Source of the DNA: Ventricola sp051883735
Lineage (GTDB): Bacteria > Bacillota > Clostridia > Christensenellales > Aristaeellaceae
Assembly (NCBI GenBank): GCA_051883735.1
Contig: JBJEUH010000140.1
Location: 1-55,022, forward strand
DNA length: 55,022 nucleotides
Direction: 5' to 3'
Below the pieces are notes generated by a model. It saw nothing but the letters and a program-made list of their open reading frames with translations, did not search any database and was not told where the DNA came from. Positions 16,265 to 23,954 of the stretch are shown here, in pieces (the stretch's first letter is position 1; each line of letters starts with the position of its first letter). The translations under genes were made by a program, and so were the position numbers.

Positions 16265-16320
16265 AAACGGGCGTTCCGCTGTGGGCGAAGTCGTGCCCAG
16301 AATGAGCGTCTATGATGAAA
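16265..16320 (+). promoter_or_regulatory. Candidate L19 leader RNA
   Basis: Between the promoter and rplS, GGGCGTTC (16269-16276) pairs with GAGCGTCT (16304-16311), enclosing an inner stem TGGGC (16282-16286) / GCCCA (16294-16298). Position and two-stem shape fit the ribosomal protein L19 autoregulatory leader known from Bacillota. A covariance-model search was not possible here. Confidence 0.5.
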
Positions 16321-16333
16321 GGAGAAATCGACA

Positions 16334-16675
16334 ATGAGCGAGATCATCCGTGCGATCGAAAGCGAGCAGCTCAAGAAGGATCTTCCGAAGTTCAACGTGG
16401 GCGATACCCTGCGTGTGATGGTGAAGGTCGTCGAGGGCGAGCGCGAGCGTCTTCAGGCGTTCGAGGGCATCTGCATCGCCAAGCGCAATGGCAGCGTCCG
16501 TGAGACCTTCACCCTCCGCCGTGTTTCCTACGGCATCGGCGTGGAGCGTACCTTCCCGCTGCATTCCCCGCGTCTTGACAAGATTACGGTGCTGCGCCGC
16601 GGCAAGGTTCGCCGTGCGAAGCTGTACTATCTGCGTAATCTGTCCGGCAAAGCCGCCAAGATTAAGGAAAAGTAA
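16334..16675 (+). CDS. rplS: 50S ribosomal protein L19
   Basis: 113 residues, full length, typical throughout: FNVGDTLRVMVKVVEGERER, QAFEGICIAKRNG, FTLRRVSYGIGVERTFP, and a basic C-terminal part with RRGKVRRAKLYYLRNLSGKAA. L19 sits at the interface of the two ribosomal subunits. Codon use is noticeably biased to highly expressed codons relative to neighbours. AAAGGAG precedes the ATG. It is bounded by its own promoter, leader and terminator. Confidence 0.98.
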   Translation: MSEIIRAIESEQLKKDLPKFNVGDTLRVMVKVVEGERERLQAFEGICIAKRNGSVRETFTLRRVSYGIGVERTFPLHSPRLDKITVLRRGKVRRAKLYYLRNLSGKAAKIKEK

Positions 16676-16685
16676 TTGTGCTACC

Positions 16686-16712
16686 GGCCGCCGGTTTTCC
16701 GGCGGTCTTTTT
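16686..16712 (+). terminator. Terminator after rplS
   Basis: GCCGCCGG / CCGGCGGT stem with a TTTT loop followed by CTTTTT. Confidence 0.85.
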
Positions 16713-16760
16713 GTATATTCCTCCGGCGCCTTGCCGGGTTGACGATAGAAAGAGGCAATC

Positions 16761-17720
16761 ATGGACAACGATTTCATCGTCCGCGCGCAGGACAAGAAGA
16801 TCAACTGGTATCCGGGCCACATGGCGCGCGCGAAGAAGAAGCTGATCGAGCAGCTCTCGCGCGTGGATGTGGTGGTGGAGCTGTGCGACGCGCGCATCCC
16901 GCGCGCCAGCCGCAACCCTGACCTGAACGAGCTGGTCAAAAATAAGAAGCGCCTGCTCATCCTCAACAAGGCGGACCTGGCGGACGAGGCGCAGACGCGC
17001 GCGTGGCTGGGCTATTTCCGCGCGCAGGGCGTGGACTGCATGAGCTTTGACAGCGCGAAGGGCCGCGCCAAGGACGTCATCCGCCGCATCGAGCAGGCGG
17101 CCAGCGAGGCCGTGGAGAAGATGGCGGCCAGGGGCGTGAAGAAGACGGTGCGCGTGATGATCGTCGGCGTGCCGAACGTGGGCAAGTCCACCTTCACCAA
17201 CAAGGTGAACGGCGCCTCCATCGCCAAAACCGGCGACCGCCCGGGCGTGACCCGCAGCAACCAGTGGGTGCGCATCACGCCGTATCTGGAGCTGCTGGAC
17301 ACGCCGGGCCTGCTCTGGCCCAGGCTCGACGACCAGGACGACGCGCGGGCGCTGGCGTTCGTGGGCACGATCAACGACCAGATCATGGATCAGCAGATGC
17401 TGGCGATCCGCCTGCTGGAGACGCTGCTTGCGATCCGGCCGGAGGCCGTGATTGCGCGCTTCAAGCTGAAGGACGCGACGCTGCGCGGCACGGCGCTGCT
17501 GGAGGAGGCGTGCCGCGGCCGGGGCTGGCTGCTGCCCGGCGGCGTGCTGGATACCGACCGCGGCGCGGCGGTGATCCTCGACGAGTTCCGCGGCGGCAAG
17601 CTGGGCCGGCTGACCCTGCAGAGCGCGCCGGCGAGGAAGACGGAGACCTCATCCGCCCTTGGGGCACCTTCCCCCTCTGGGGAAGGCGGCACGGCGAACG
17701 CCGTGACGGATGAGGCTTAA
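16761..17720 (+). CDS. rbgA: Ribosome biogenesis GTPase RbgA/YlqF
   Basis: Circularly permuted GTPase needed for late 50S assembly, 319 residues. The motifs come in permuted order: NKAD (69-72) first, then GVPNVGKST (136-144), then DTPG (180-183). The opening WYPGHMARAKK is diagnostic of the family. It follows rplS and precedes rnhB, as in many Bacillota. The protein is longer than the 282-residue B. subtilis form because the last 25 or so codons read through a palindromic dispersed repeat (17647-17715) before reaching TAA. That tail is low in similarity to any family sequence I recall and is probably dispensable. Confidence 0.95.
   Translation: MDNDFIVRAQDKKINWYPGHMARAKKKLIEQLSRVDVVVELCDARIPRASRNPDLNELVKNKKRLLILNKADLADEAQTRAWLGYFRAQGVDCMSFDSAKGRAKDVIRRIEQAASEAVEKMAARGVKKTVRVMIVGVPNVGKSTFTNKVNGASIAKTGDRPGVTRSNQWVRITPYLELLDTPGLLWPRLDDQDDARALAFVGTINDQIMDQQMLAIRLLETLLAIRPEAVIARFKLKDATLRGTALLEEACRGRGWLLPGGVLDTDRGAAVILDEFRGGKLGRLTLQSAPARKTETSSALGAPSPSGEGGTANAVTDEA
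17647..17715 (+). repeat. R5 palindromic repeat inside the rbgA 3' end
   Basis: Terminal inverted repeat CCTCATCCG (17647-17655) / CGGATGAGG (17707-17715), enclosing GCACCTTCCCC / GGGGAAGGC. It looks like a small MITE-type element of a kind common in gut Clostridia. The insertion kept the reading frame open and supplies the end of RbgA. Confidence 0.7.
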
Positions 17721-17743
17721 CGGCTGATGCAGGAGACAGAATC

Positions 17744-18364
17744 ATGAAGAAGGACTGGAATGCGCGGCTGCTGGAGATCAGCCAGACCGACCGCGAAATC
17801 TGGGAGACGGGCCGCGCGTTTGCGGGCATCGACGAGGCGGGCCGCGGCCCGCTGTGCGGCCCGGTGGCGGCGGCCTGCGTGGTCATGCCCAAAGAGCCGC
17901 TGCTTTTGTACGTCGATGACAGCAAGAAGCTGACGGAGAAGCGCCGCGAGGCGCTCTACGACCAGATTCTTGAGACCGCCGTCTACGCGAAGGTGATCCT
18001 CGCCCCGCCGGAGGAGATCGACCGGGTGAACATCCTGAACGCGACGAAGAACGCCATGGCGCTGGCCGCGAAGGACGCGCCGTGCGACCTGTTCCTGGTG
18101 GACGCGATCGACCGGCTGGACGTGGCGGGCGAGGTGCGCGGCATCGTGCACGGCGACGCGCTGTGCTACTCGATCGCGGCGGCGTCCATTCTGGCGAAGG
18201 TGACGCGCGACCGGCTGATGCGCGAGCTGGACGAAACGTACCCGCAGTACGGCTTTGCCAAGAACAAGGGCTACGGCACGGCGCAGCACATCGCGGCGCT
18301 CAGGGAATACGGCCCGTGCCCGGTGCACAGGCGCTCGTTCATCGGGCATTTCGTGCAGGTGTGA
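17744..18364 (+). CDS. rnhB: Ribonuclease HII
   Basis: 206 residues. It removes ribonucleotides and RNA from RNA-DNA hybrids. The four acidic metal-binding residues are D30 and E31 in GIDEAGRGPLCGP, D120 in FLVDAID and D138 in HGDALCYSIAAASILAKV. The C-terminal YPQYGFAKNKGYGT segment, which contacts the duplex, is intact. AGGAG precedes the ATG; the gene follows rbgA by 23 bases, so they are probably co-transcribed. Confidence 0.97.
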   Translation: MKKDWNARLLEISQTDREIWETGRAFAGIDEAGRGPLCGPVAAACVVMPKEPLLLYVDDSKKLTEKRREALYDQILETAVYAKVILAPPEEIDRVNILNATKNAMALAAKDAPCDLFLVDAIDRLDVAGEVRGIVHGDALCYSIAAASILAKVTRDRLMRELDETYPQYGFAKNKGYGTAQHIAALREYGPCPVHRRSFIGHFVQV

Positions 18365-18404
18365 ACGCGCTCTCTGGCAGATTCAAGCTTTGCGAATCAG
18401 CCCC

Positions 18405-18442
18405 GTCTCAATCGTAGGCTGCGGTGCAGCCTGCTCTGAGAC
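18405..18442 (-). repeat. R4 hairpin element, copy 1
   Basis: A 38-base imperfect palindrome: outer GTCTCA/TGAGAC, inner seven-base stem, triloop. The reverse complement matches 26983-27020 with similar flanks. On the plus strand it is followed by GCATTTTTC, so it can terminate rnhB transcription. On the minus strand it comes after the R1 element, the same order as at 26.8-27.0 kb. Confidence 0.65.
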
Positions 18443-18467
18443 TGCATTTTTCTTGATGATGGGGATA

Positions 18468-18534
18468 CGCTGGGGCCGCAGGCCCCAGACCCCGCCTGGG
18501 GATGTAATCCCCAGACCCCTTCTTCGCTTCGCGC
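18468..18534 (-). repeat. R1 dispersed element (reverse)
   Basis: Ends in CTTCGCTTCGCGC, the reverse of the R1 opening. Hairpins are CTGGGGAT/ATCCCCAG and TGGGGCC/GGCCCCA. It lies between rnhB and yraN. Confidence 0.7.
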
Positions 18535-18566
18535 GGTGAAAAGCGATTTGGACAGGAGTACGGCGT

Positions 18567-18920
18567 ATGCAGAAGACAACGGGCAGGCTGGGCGAGCTCC
18601 GCGCGGAGCGGATTCTGGCGGAGAAGGGCTACGAAATCCTCGCACGCAACGTCGTTTTGCCCGGCTCGGAGCTCGACCTGGTCGCCCGGGACGGGGCCGT
18701 GATCGTCTTTGTCGAGGTGAAGACGCGCACGGGCGGCTTCGCGCCGGGGCGCGGGGCGGTGACCCCCGCCAAGCAAAAGCGCATCTGCAAGGGTGCGGTG
18801 TACTATATGATGCGAAACGGCCTGATGAATCGACAGGCACGGTTTGATGTGATCGAGATTCAGGGGGCGCGCGTGACGCACATCGTCGATGCGTTCCCGT
18901 ATCAGGGGCCGGCGTTTTAA
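18567..18920 (+). CDS. yraN: YraN/UPF0102 endonuclease-like protein
   Basis: 117 residues of the UPF0102 family, a restriction-endonuclease-like fold. It has the family pattern GRLGELRAERILAEKGYEILARNV, then ELDLVARDG and FVEVKTRTG, which give the D...E-x-K metal site. Cellular role is unsettled; it is often beside rnhB, as here. GGAG precedes the ATG at about ten bases. Spacing to the next gene is 30 bases. Confidence 0.93.
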   Translation: MQKTTGRLGELRAERILAEKGYEILARNVVLPGSELDLVARDGAVIVFVEVKTRTGGFAPGRGAVTPAKQKRICKGAVYYMMRNGLMNRQARFDVIEIQGARVTHIVDAFPYQGPAF

Positions 18921-18950
18921 CGCGGCCTGTTCAGGACGGAGGCGTCAGAA

Positions 18951-21900
18951 ATGAAGAACAAAGCAAAGGTGAGCATCGTGGCCGCGGCGCTGGCGATTGT
19001 GCTGGCGGTCTGCGCCGTGGCGCTTCTGCGGCAGAGGGACGATCAGCCGGTTACGCCGGGCAACCTGCTGGAGAACGGGGACTTTTCCGCCGTGACCGGC
19101 GGCATGCCCGATCACTGGAGCACGGGCATGTGGCTGACGCATGCCGGCGCGTCGTACCTGGAGGCGGCGACGGCGGCGGACAGCACGACGGCGGCGCTGG
19201 TGGAAAACGTCGCGGCGAACGACGCGCGCTTTGAGCAGACCGTCTCCGTGCGCGGGAACGCCACCTACCGGCTGACCGCGCGCGTGATGGCGGAGGGCTG
19301 CGATCCCGAACAGCTGGGCGCGAACGTGTCCTTTTTGGGCGTCTACGGCGCCAGCGACGACGTGCACGACACGGACGGCGCATGGCAGACGCTGACGCTC
19401 TACGCGCACACGGGCAAGGGCCAGAAGGAGGCCACGGTCTGCGTGCGCCTGGGCGGCTACGGCTCCGAGACGACGGGCCGCGCATGGTTCACCGACGTGA
19501 GCCTTGAGCAGGTGGAGGAAGCGCCGGTGGGCGCGTTTGTGCTCGATCTGTCCACGCCCGCGCCGCAGAAGGAGACGAACAAGACCGACAGCGGCAGGGG
19601 CGCGGTCATCCCGGGCCTGCTGGCCGTCGCGGCGGCGTACCTGATCGCCGCAGTGGTCATCGCGCGCACGCTGCTTGTCGGCGGACGGATGGACGGACGC
19701 AGGGGGTATGCGGCGCTGGCGGGGCTGCTGCTTGCGGCGCTGCTTTTGCGCGTGGCGCTGTCCGCCTGCGTGGCGGGCTACGGCGTGGACATGGGCTGCT
19801 TCGGCGCCTGGGCCTCGCGGATGGCCGCCGTCGGCCCGGCGAATTTCTATGAGGAGGGCTACTTCTGTGATTACCCGCCGGCCTACATGCTGGTGCTGGG
19901 CGCGCTGGGCGGCCTTGCGAACCTCTTTGGCATCTCCTTTGGCACGATGAACGGCGAAATGCTGCTCAAGACCGTGCCCATCTTCTGCGACCTCCTGCTC
20001 GCGCTGGCCGTGTTCCTGGCGACGGACCGCGTCGTGGGCAGAAGGCCCGCGCTGGGCATGGCGGCGCTGATCGCGCTCAACCCGGCGTACATCATCGCGG
20101 GCGCATGCTGGGGTCAGATCGACTCGGTGCTCGCCGTGCTGCTGGTCGCGCTGCTGCTGCTGGCGCGGCAGGGAAAGTGGCAGGCGGCGATTCCCGTGTT
20201 TGCGCTGGCCGTGCTGGCCAAGCCGCAGGCGGGTCTGCTCGTCCCGCTGGGCGTGGCGGCGCTCGCGCGCGATCTGGCGAAGGACAGGGCGGCGCGAAAG
20301 CCCATCGCCCTCGGCCTGCTGGGCGGCGTCCTCGTGACGGCGGTCGTCGTGCTGCCGTTCTCGGGGAACCAGGCTTCGCCGCTGTGGATCGTGGACAAAT
20401 ATGTGGAGACGCTCTCCAGCTACGCCTATGCGACGCTGTCCACCGGCAACCTGATGTTCCTGCTGGGCGGCAACTGGACGCCCAGCAGCCAGGCCGTGCT
20501 CGGCCCCATCACCTACGGCCAGCTGGGCATGGCGCTGATGGTGCTGTCCTTCGCGTTCGGCATCGTCGTGTACCTGCGCGGACAGGGCAGAAAACGCCTG
20601 CTTCTGGCCAGCGCCGCGACGATGCAGCTGGTGTTTGTGCTGGGCAGCAAGATGCACGAGCGCTACATCCTGCCCGCGCTGGCGCTGCTGCTGCTGAGCT
20701 TCGTGGAGACGGGCGACGTGCGGCTGCTCGCCTCCGCCGTGCTGGCGAGCGCCGCATCGGCGGTGAACATCGGCGTGGTGCTGGCGTTTGAGCACCTGAT
20801 CGCGCCGAACCTCTGGCTGGGCTACGTCCTGGGCGCGGTGCAGCTCATCGCCGCGGGCCTGACGGTCTGGGCGGCGGTTTGCCTGTCCCTGGGCCGCATG
20901 CCCATGCGCCTGCCCGCGCGCAAGGCGCGTCCGGTAAGCGACGCACACGGCGAGGCGGCAGGCGGCGGGGAAGGCGCGCCCTCCGCGTCGGAGGCGCGCA
21001 TGCGCGAGGAGCTGCTGCACGCCAAGGATTACAGGCTGCACCTGACGAAAACGGACGCGCTCATCCTGCTCGTGCTGACGCTCGTGTACGGCGTGGTCGG
21101 CTTCTGGGGCCTGGGCGCGACGAAGGCACCGCAGGACGGCTACACCTCCACGGCGGCGGGCGAGACCGTGGTCATCGACCTGGGCGCGCGGCACGAGAAT
21201 TTCCACATCTATTATTACGGCGGCGTGTCCAGCACGTCGTTCTCCGTGGCGACCAGCGACGACGGCGTAACCTACGGCGAGGAGAACGACGCGAAATACC
21301 TGGAGGGGGATTGCTACAAGTGGCAGGCAGTGCGTCCGCCGGTGTATGACCAGCGGGGCAGGGTCGTGAAGGTCGGGGAGAATATGATTGATTTCTCCGG
21401 CCGGTACATCCGCCTGACGTTTGATGGCGCGGCCTCGAGTCTGTGNNNNNNNNNNNNNNNNNNNNNNNNNNNNNNNNNNNNNNNNNNNNNNNNNNNNNNN
21501 NNNNNNNNNNNNNNNNNNNNNNNNNNNNNNNNNNNNNNNNNNNNNATTTCTCCGGCCGGTACATCCGCCTGACGTTTGATGGCGCGGCCTCGAGTCTGTG
21601 GGAGGTGGCGGCGGTCGACGGAAGCGGCGAGGTGATCCCGCCTGTCGGCGTGAGCAGCGCCGGCGGCGTGGAGGGCCGCATGGGCGACCCGAACAGCCTG
21701 ATCGACGAGCAGGACGCCGTGCCGGACAAGCCGAGCTACACCAACAGCATGTACTTTGACGAGATCTACCACGCGCGCACGGGCTACGAGCACGCGCATG
21801 GGCAGTACACCTACGAGACGACGCATCCGCCGCTGGGCAAGGTGTTCATGTCCTGGTGCATCCGCCTGATGGGCATGACGCCGTTCGCCTGGCGCTTTGC

Positions 21901-23047
21901 CGGCGCGCTGTGCGGCGTGCTGATGGTGCCGGCGATCTACCTGCTGGCCAAAACGCTGCTGGGCTCCACGCTGTGGGCCGCTCTGTGCGCGCTGCTGCTC
22001 TCCGCCGACTGCATGCACTTCACGCAGACGCGCATCGCGACGATCGACTCGTTCCCGGTGCTGTTCATGATGCTGATGTTCCTGTTCATGGCGCGCTGGA
22101 TGAAGATGAGCTACTATCATCAGCGGCTGCGCGATACCTTCGTGCCGCTGGCGCTCTCCGGCGCGTTCATGGGCCTGGCGATTGCCAGCAAGTGGATCGG
22201 CTGCTACGGCGCGGTCGGCCTGGCGGTGCTGTTTTTTAGCCGGTTCATCGTGCTCTGGCGGCAGGGCCTGTACGCGCAAAGGCACCGCGACGAGGACCCG
22301 GCCTTCGTGCGCGCGGCGGACACGTTCCGGGACAAGGGGATCAGGACGATCCTGGCGTGCTTCGTGTTCTTCGTGTTCGTGCCGGTGGTCATCTACGTCC
22401 TCAGCTACATCCCGTACCTGCGCGCGTACGGCGAGATCAAGTGGAACCTGACGACCTTTGCGCGCATCTGGGACGCGCAGGTGCTGATGTTCGACTACCA
22501 TAAGAACCTGGTCGCGGAGCACTACTTCGCCTCGCCCTGGTACGAGTGGCCGCTGATCGTCAAACCCATGTGGTACTACAACGCGGACTTCAAGGGCGCG
22601 GGCATGGCCTCCTCCATCCTGGCGTTCGGCAACCCGGCGGTCTGGTGGACGGGCCTTGCCGGCATCCTGTTCGTGCTGGGATACAGTGTGTACCGCAATG
22701 CGCTGCCCGCGCTGCGCGTGCTGCCGGGCCGGGAGGATGAGGACGACCGCGCGATGCCGGTCATCGCGGTGGGCTTCCTGTCGGCGTATCTGCCGTGGGT
22801 GCTCGTCTCGCGCCTCACGTTCATCTATCACTACTTTGCCAGCGTGCCGTGGATCATCATCGCCACGGCGCTGGGGCTCAAATACCTCGCGCGCCACCGC
22901 AAACGTCTGGCCTATGCCCTGGCGGCGGCGCTGAGCGTCGCGGCGATTGCGCTGTTCATCGGGTTCTATCCGCTGGCCTCCGGCATCGAGGTGCCGCGCG
23001 CCTGGTGCGACGCGATGAACTGGTTCAAGGGCTGGATGTGGTACTGA
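18951..23047 (+). CDS. Two-module GT-C membrane glycosyltransferase (PMT-type C-terminus), split by assembly gap
   Basis: Removing the 100-N gap and one copy of the 55-bp duplication (155 bases) joins both parts in one frame of about 1313 residues. Order: membrane anchor (8-26), carbohydrate-binding-like beta domain (37-190), first multi-span GT-C module (about 215-650) with GVDMGCFGAW and YPPAYM, charged linker, membrane segment (about 705-724), a discoidin-like domain (about 730-850), then a second GT-C module (877-1313). The last resembles protein O-mannosyltransferases (GT39), with FDEIYHA carrying the Asp-Glu pair, THPPLGK, and a membrane end. Such enzymes move sugars from polyprenyl-phosphate donors to extracytoplasmic acceptors. 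Donor and acceptor are unknown. GGAGG precedes ATG 18951. Confidence 0.85.
21446..21545. other. Assembly gap of 100 N
   Basis: Exactly 100 N, flanked by identical 55-base copies (21391-21445 and 21546-21600) that begin ATTTCTCCGGCC and end GAGTCTGTG. This is the mark of two overlapping contig ends placed in one scaffold without being merged. The apparent break in the glycosyltransferase gene is artificial. Confidence 0.97.
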
Positions 23048-23061
23048 GTGCTGCGTATCCC

Positions 23062-23132
23062 CGCGCGAAGCGAGAAAGGGAGTCTGAGGGATGAAATCCC
23101 TCAGGCGGGGTCCGGGGCCTGCGGCCCCGGCG
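23062..23132 (+). repeat. R1 dispersed element
   Basis: CGCGCGAAGCGAGAAAGGG, then hairpin CTGAGGGAT/ATCCCTCAG, spacer GCGGGGTC, then hairpin CCGGGGCC/GGCCCCGG. It lies 14 bases after the glycosyltransferase stop and is followed by an E module. Confidence 0.75.
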
Positions 23133-23160
23133 TTCCCCAAGCGCGAAGCGCCGGACGCAA

Positions 23161-23196
23161 GAATCGCAGCGGAGCCGAAGGCGACTATTGCGATTC
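23161..23196 (+). repeat. E module hairpin, copy 3
   Basis: GAATCGCA / TGCGATTC outer stem, internal loop GCGGA/GACTAT, inner GCC/GGC and loop GAA. Identical over 36 bases to 33251-33286, and the same plan as the second hairpin of R2. Confidence 0.7.
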
Positions 23197-23237
23197 CGCC
23201 AAGGCTGCTTAATACAAAACCAAATGGAGCGCTATAT

Positions 23238-23283
23238 GAAAAGCCGAAGACAATCTGCCATGCGGGCGGAGGTCTTCGGCTTT
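23238..23283 (-). terminator. Terminator after the XRE gene
   Basis: AAGCCGAAGAC (23241-23251) pairs with GTCTTCGGCTT (23272-23282), with A/T runs on both sides. It lies directly downstream of the XRE stop on the minus strand. Confidence 0.75.
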
Positions 23284-23284
23284 A

Positions 23285-23509
23285 TTATCTGCGTTTTTCG
23301 AGCGGAATGGGGTTGTTTGTGAGCCCTGCAATGTAGTCGAGCGACACGTTGTAAAGCTCGGCCAGGCGAATGGCGAGCGAAAAGGGGATATCCCGCTTGC
23401 CCTGCTCGTAGTTCGTGTAGGTGGTCTTGTGCATGCCCAGAATTTGAACGAGCTGCTCCTGCGTGAGGTCCTTGTCCTCGCGCAGATCGCGCAGGCGGGG
23501 ATAATACAT
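23285..23509 (-). CDS. XRE family helix-turn-helix regulator
   Basis: 74 residues, one Cro/C1-type HTH domain over nearly the whole length: RLRDLREDKDLTQEQLVQIL, HKTTYTNYEQGKRDIPFSLA, then LAELYNVSLDYIAGLTN. The start at 23509 (MYYPRL) is chosen because GGAG lies eight bases before it; an upstream GTG is less likely. It probably represses its own or a neighbouring promoter. Directly upstream lies the predicted type I toxin-antitoxin locus, whose toxin-strand terminator separates the two. A functional link is possible but not shown. Confidence 0.9.
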   Translation of the reverse strand: MYYPRLRDLREDKDLTQEQLVQILGMHKTTYTNYEQGKRDIPFSLAIRLAELYNVSLDYIAGLTNNPIPLEKRR

Positions 23510-23530
23510 CAGCACCACTCCAACACAAGC

Positions 23531-23571
23531 GAAAAAAGACCGCCCGCCACTGACTTGACAGAGGCGGACGG
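23531..23571 (-). terminator. Terminator of the toxin-strand transcript
   Basis: On the minus strand CCGTCCGCC pairs with GGCGGGCGG (one G-U pair), then TCTTTTTT. It would end a transcript from 23812 and include the 3' arm of the 14-base inverted repeat. Confidence 0.6.
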
Positions 23572-23583
23572 ATAGCGTACAAT
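23555..23583 (+). promoter_or_regulatory. Strong sigma-A promoter for a predicted antisense RNA
   Basis: TTGACA (23555-23560), 17-base spacer, TACAAT (23578-23583). It points into the 3' end of the toxin gene on the opposite strand, with no coding gene directly behind it. Confidence 0.75.
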
Positions 23584-23589
23584 GTAGGC

Positions 23590-23680
23590 AGGAAGGTTAC
23601 CACGCTTCTGGTGGGTTTCCCGCAATGGAAAACCAATACGGCCGTCGTGCAGTTGGCGCTACACGACGGTCATCTTATTT
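23590..23680 (+). ncRNA. Predicted antisense RNA antitoxin
   Basis: About 90 nt from the promoter at 23555-23583 to a terminator hairpin CCGTCGTG (23642-23649) / CACGACGG (23662-23669), followed by TCATCTTATTT. It is complementary to the 3' untranslated part and stop codon of the toxin message. The hairpin can also act on the opposite strand. Length and ends are predicted only. Confidence 0.55.
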
Positions 23681-23752
23681 GTCCCGCTTGAGTAATGCTA
23701 CTACAAGGGTCAAGATCATGAGATTGATCGAAATGATTTCGAAATCGCTCAT
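23675..23752 (-). CDS. Holin-like type I toxin peptide
   Basis: A 25-residue peptide, MSDFEIIS...ALLKRDK, too short for most gene callers. It has one hydrophobic helix (about residues 5-21) between a short acidic N-terminus and a basic KRDK end, the pattern of the Hol_Tox/TxpA-like toxins of Bacillota, which insert in the cell's own membrane. GGGGTGAT precedes the ATG. Context is decisive: an antisense promoter on the other strand, a shared terminator hairpin, and a 14-base inverted repeat able to close the mRNA. Chance occurrence of a short ORF is the main alternative. Confidence 0.65.
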   Translation of the reverse strand: MSDFEIISINLMILTLVVALLKRDK

Positions 23753-23818
23753 GCAATCACCCCGCTTCTGTACGCTGTTGCGAGGCGCCCGCCGCAAGCC
23801 CTTCCTGCCTACAACACC

Positions 23819-23828
23819 ATTATACCAC
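23819..23828 (-). promoter_or_regulatory. Extended -10 promoter of the toxin gene
   Basis: Minus strand TGGTATAAT (TGnTATAAT, -10 at 23819-23824). The -35 is weak (TGCCAT). Transcription would begin at about 23812, inside the inverted repeat. Confidence 0.6.
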
Positions 23829-23874
23829 ACCGTTCCCGATCATGGCAGAGGGGAACGTTTTTTTTATGGGGGTC

Positions 23875-23903
23875 TTTTCATCATCGTCCTTTTGGGATAT
23901 AAT
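23875..23903 (+). promoter_or_regulatory. Promoter of the SH3b protein gene
   Basis: TTTTCA (23875-23880), 17-base spacer, TATAAT (23898-23903), with a second overlapping TATAAT. An inverted repeat ATATCTT-AAAA-AGATAT lies between it and the ribosome site and could be an operator. Confidence 0.6.
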
Positions 23904-23954
23904 ATAATACGATAGATATATCTTAAAAAGATATGTTACAGGAGGATAAACGCG

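Larger units (their letters stand above)
23583..23813. repeat. 14-base inverted repeat bounding the toxin-antitoxin locus
   Basis: TGTAGGCAGGAAGG (23583-23596) and CCTTCCTGCCTACA (23800-23813), perfect. In the minus-strand transcript these are the 5' and 3' ends, so they can pair and close the mRNA, as in other type I toxin messages. Confidence 0.75.

Noticed and set aside
21443..23047. Separate second gene starting in the N gap
   Set aside because: The flanking 55-base duplication and frame arithmetic show it is the continuation of the upstream glycosyltransferase.
23625..23915. Plus-strand ORF of 96 codons over the toxin-antitoxin locus
   Set aside because: It overlaps the better supported minus-strand peptide, the antisense RNA and hairpins, and shows no protein-like pattern.
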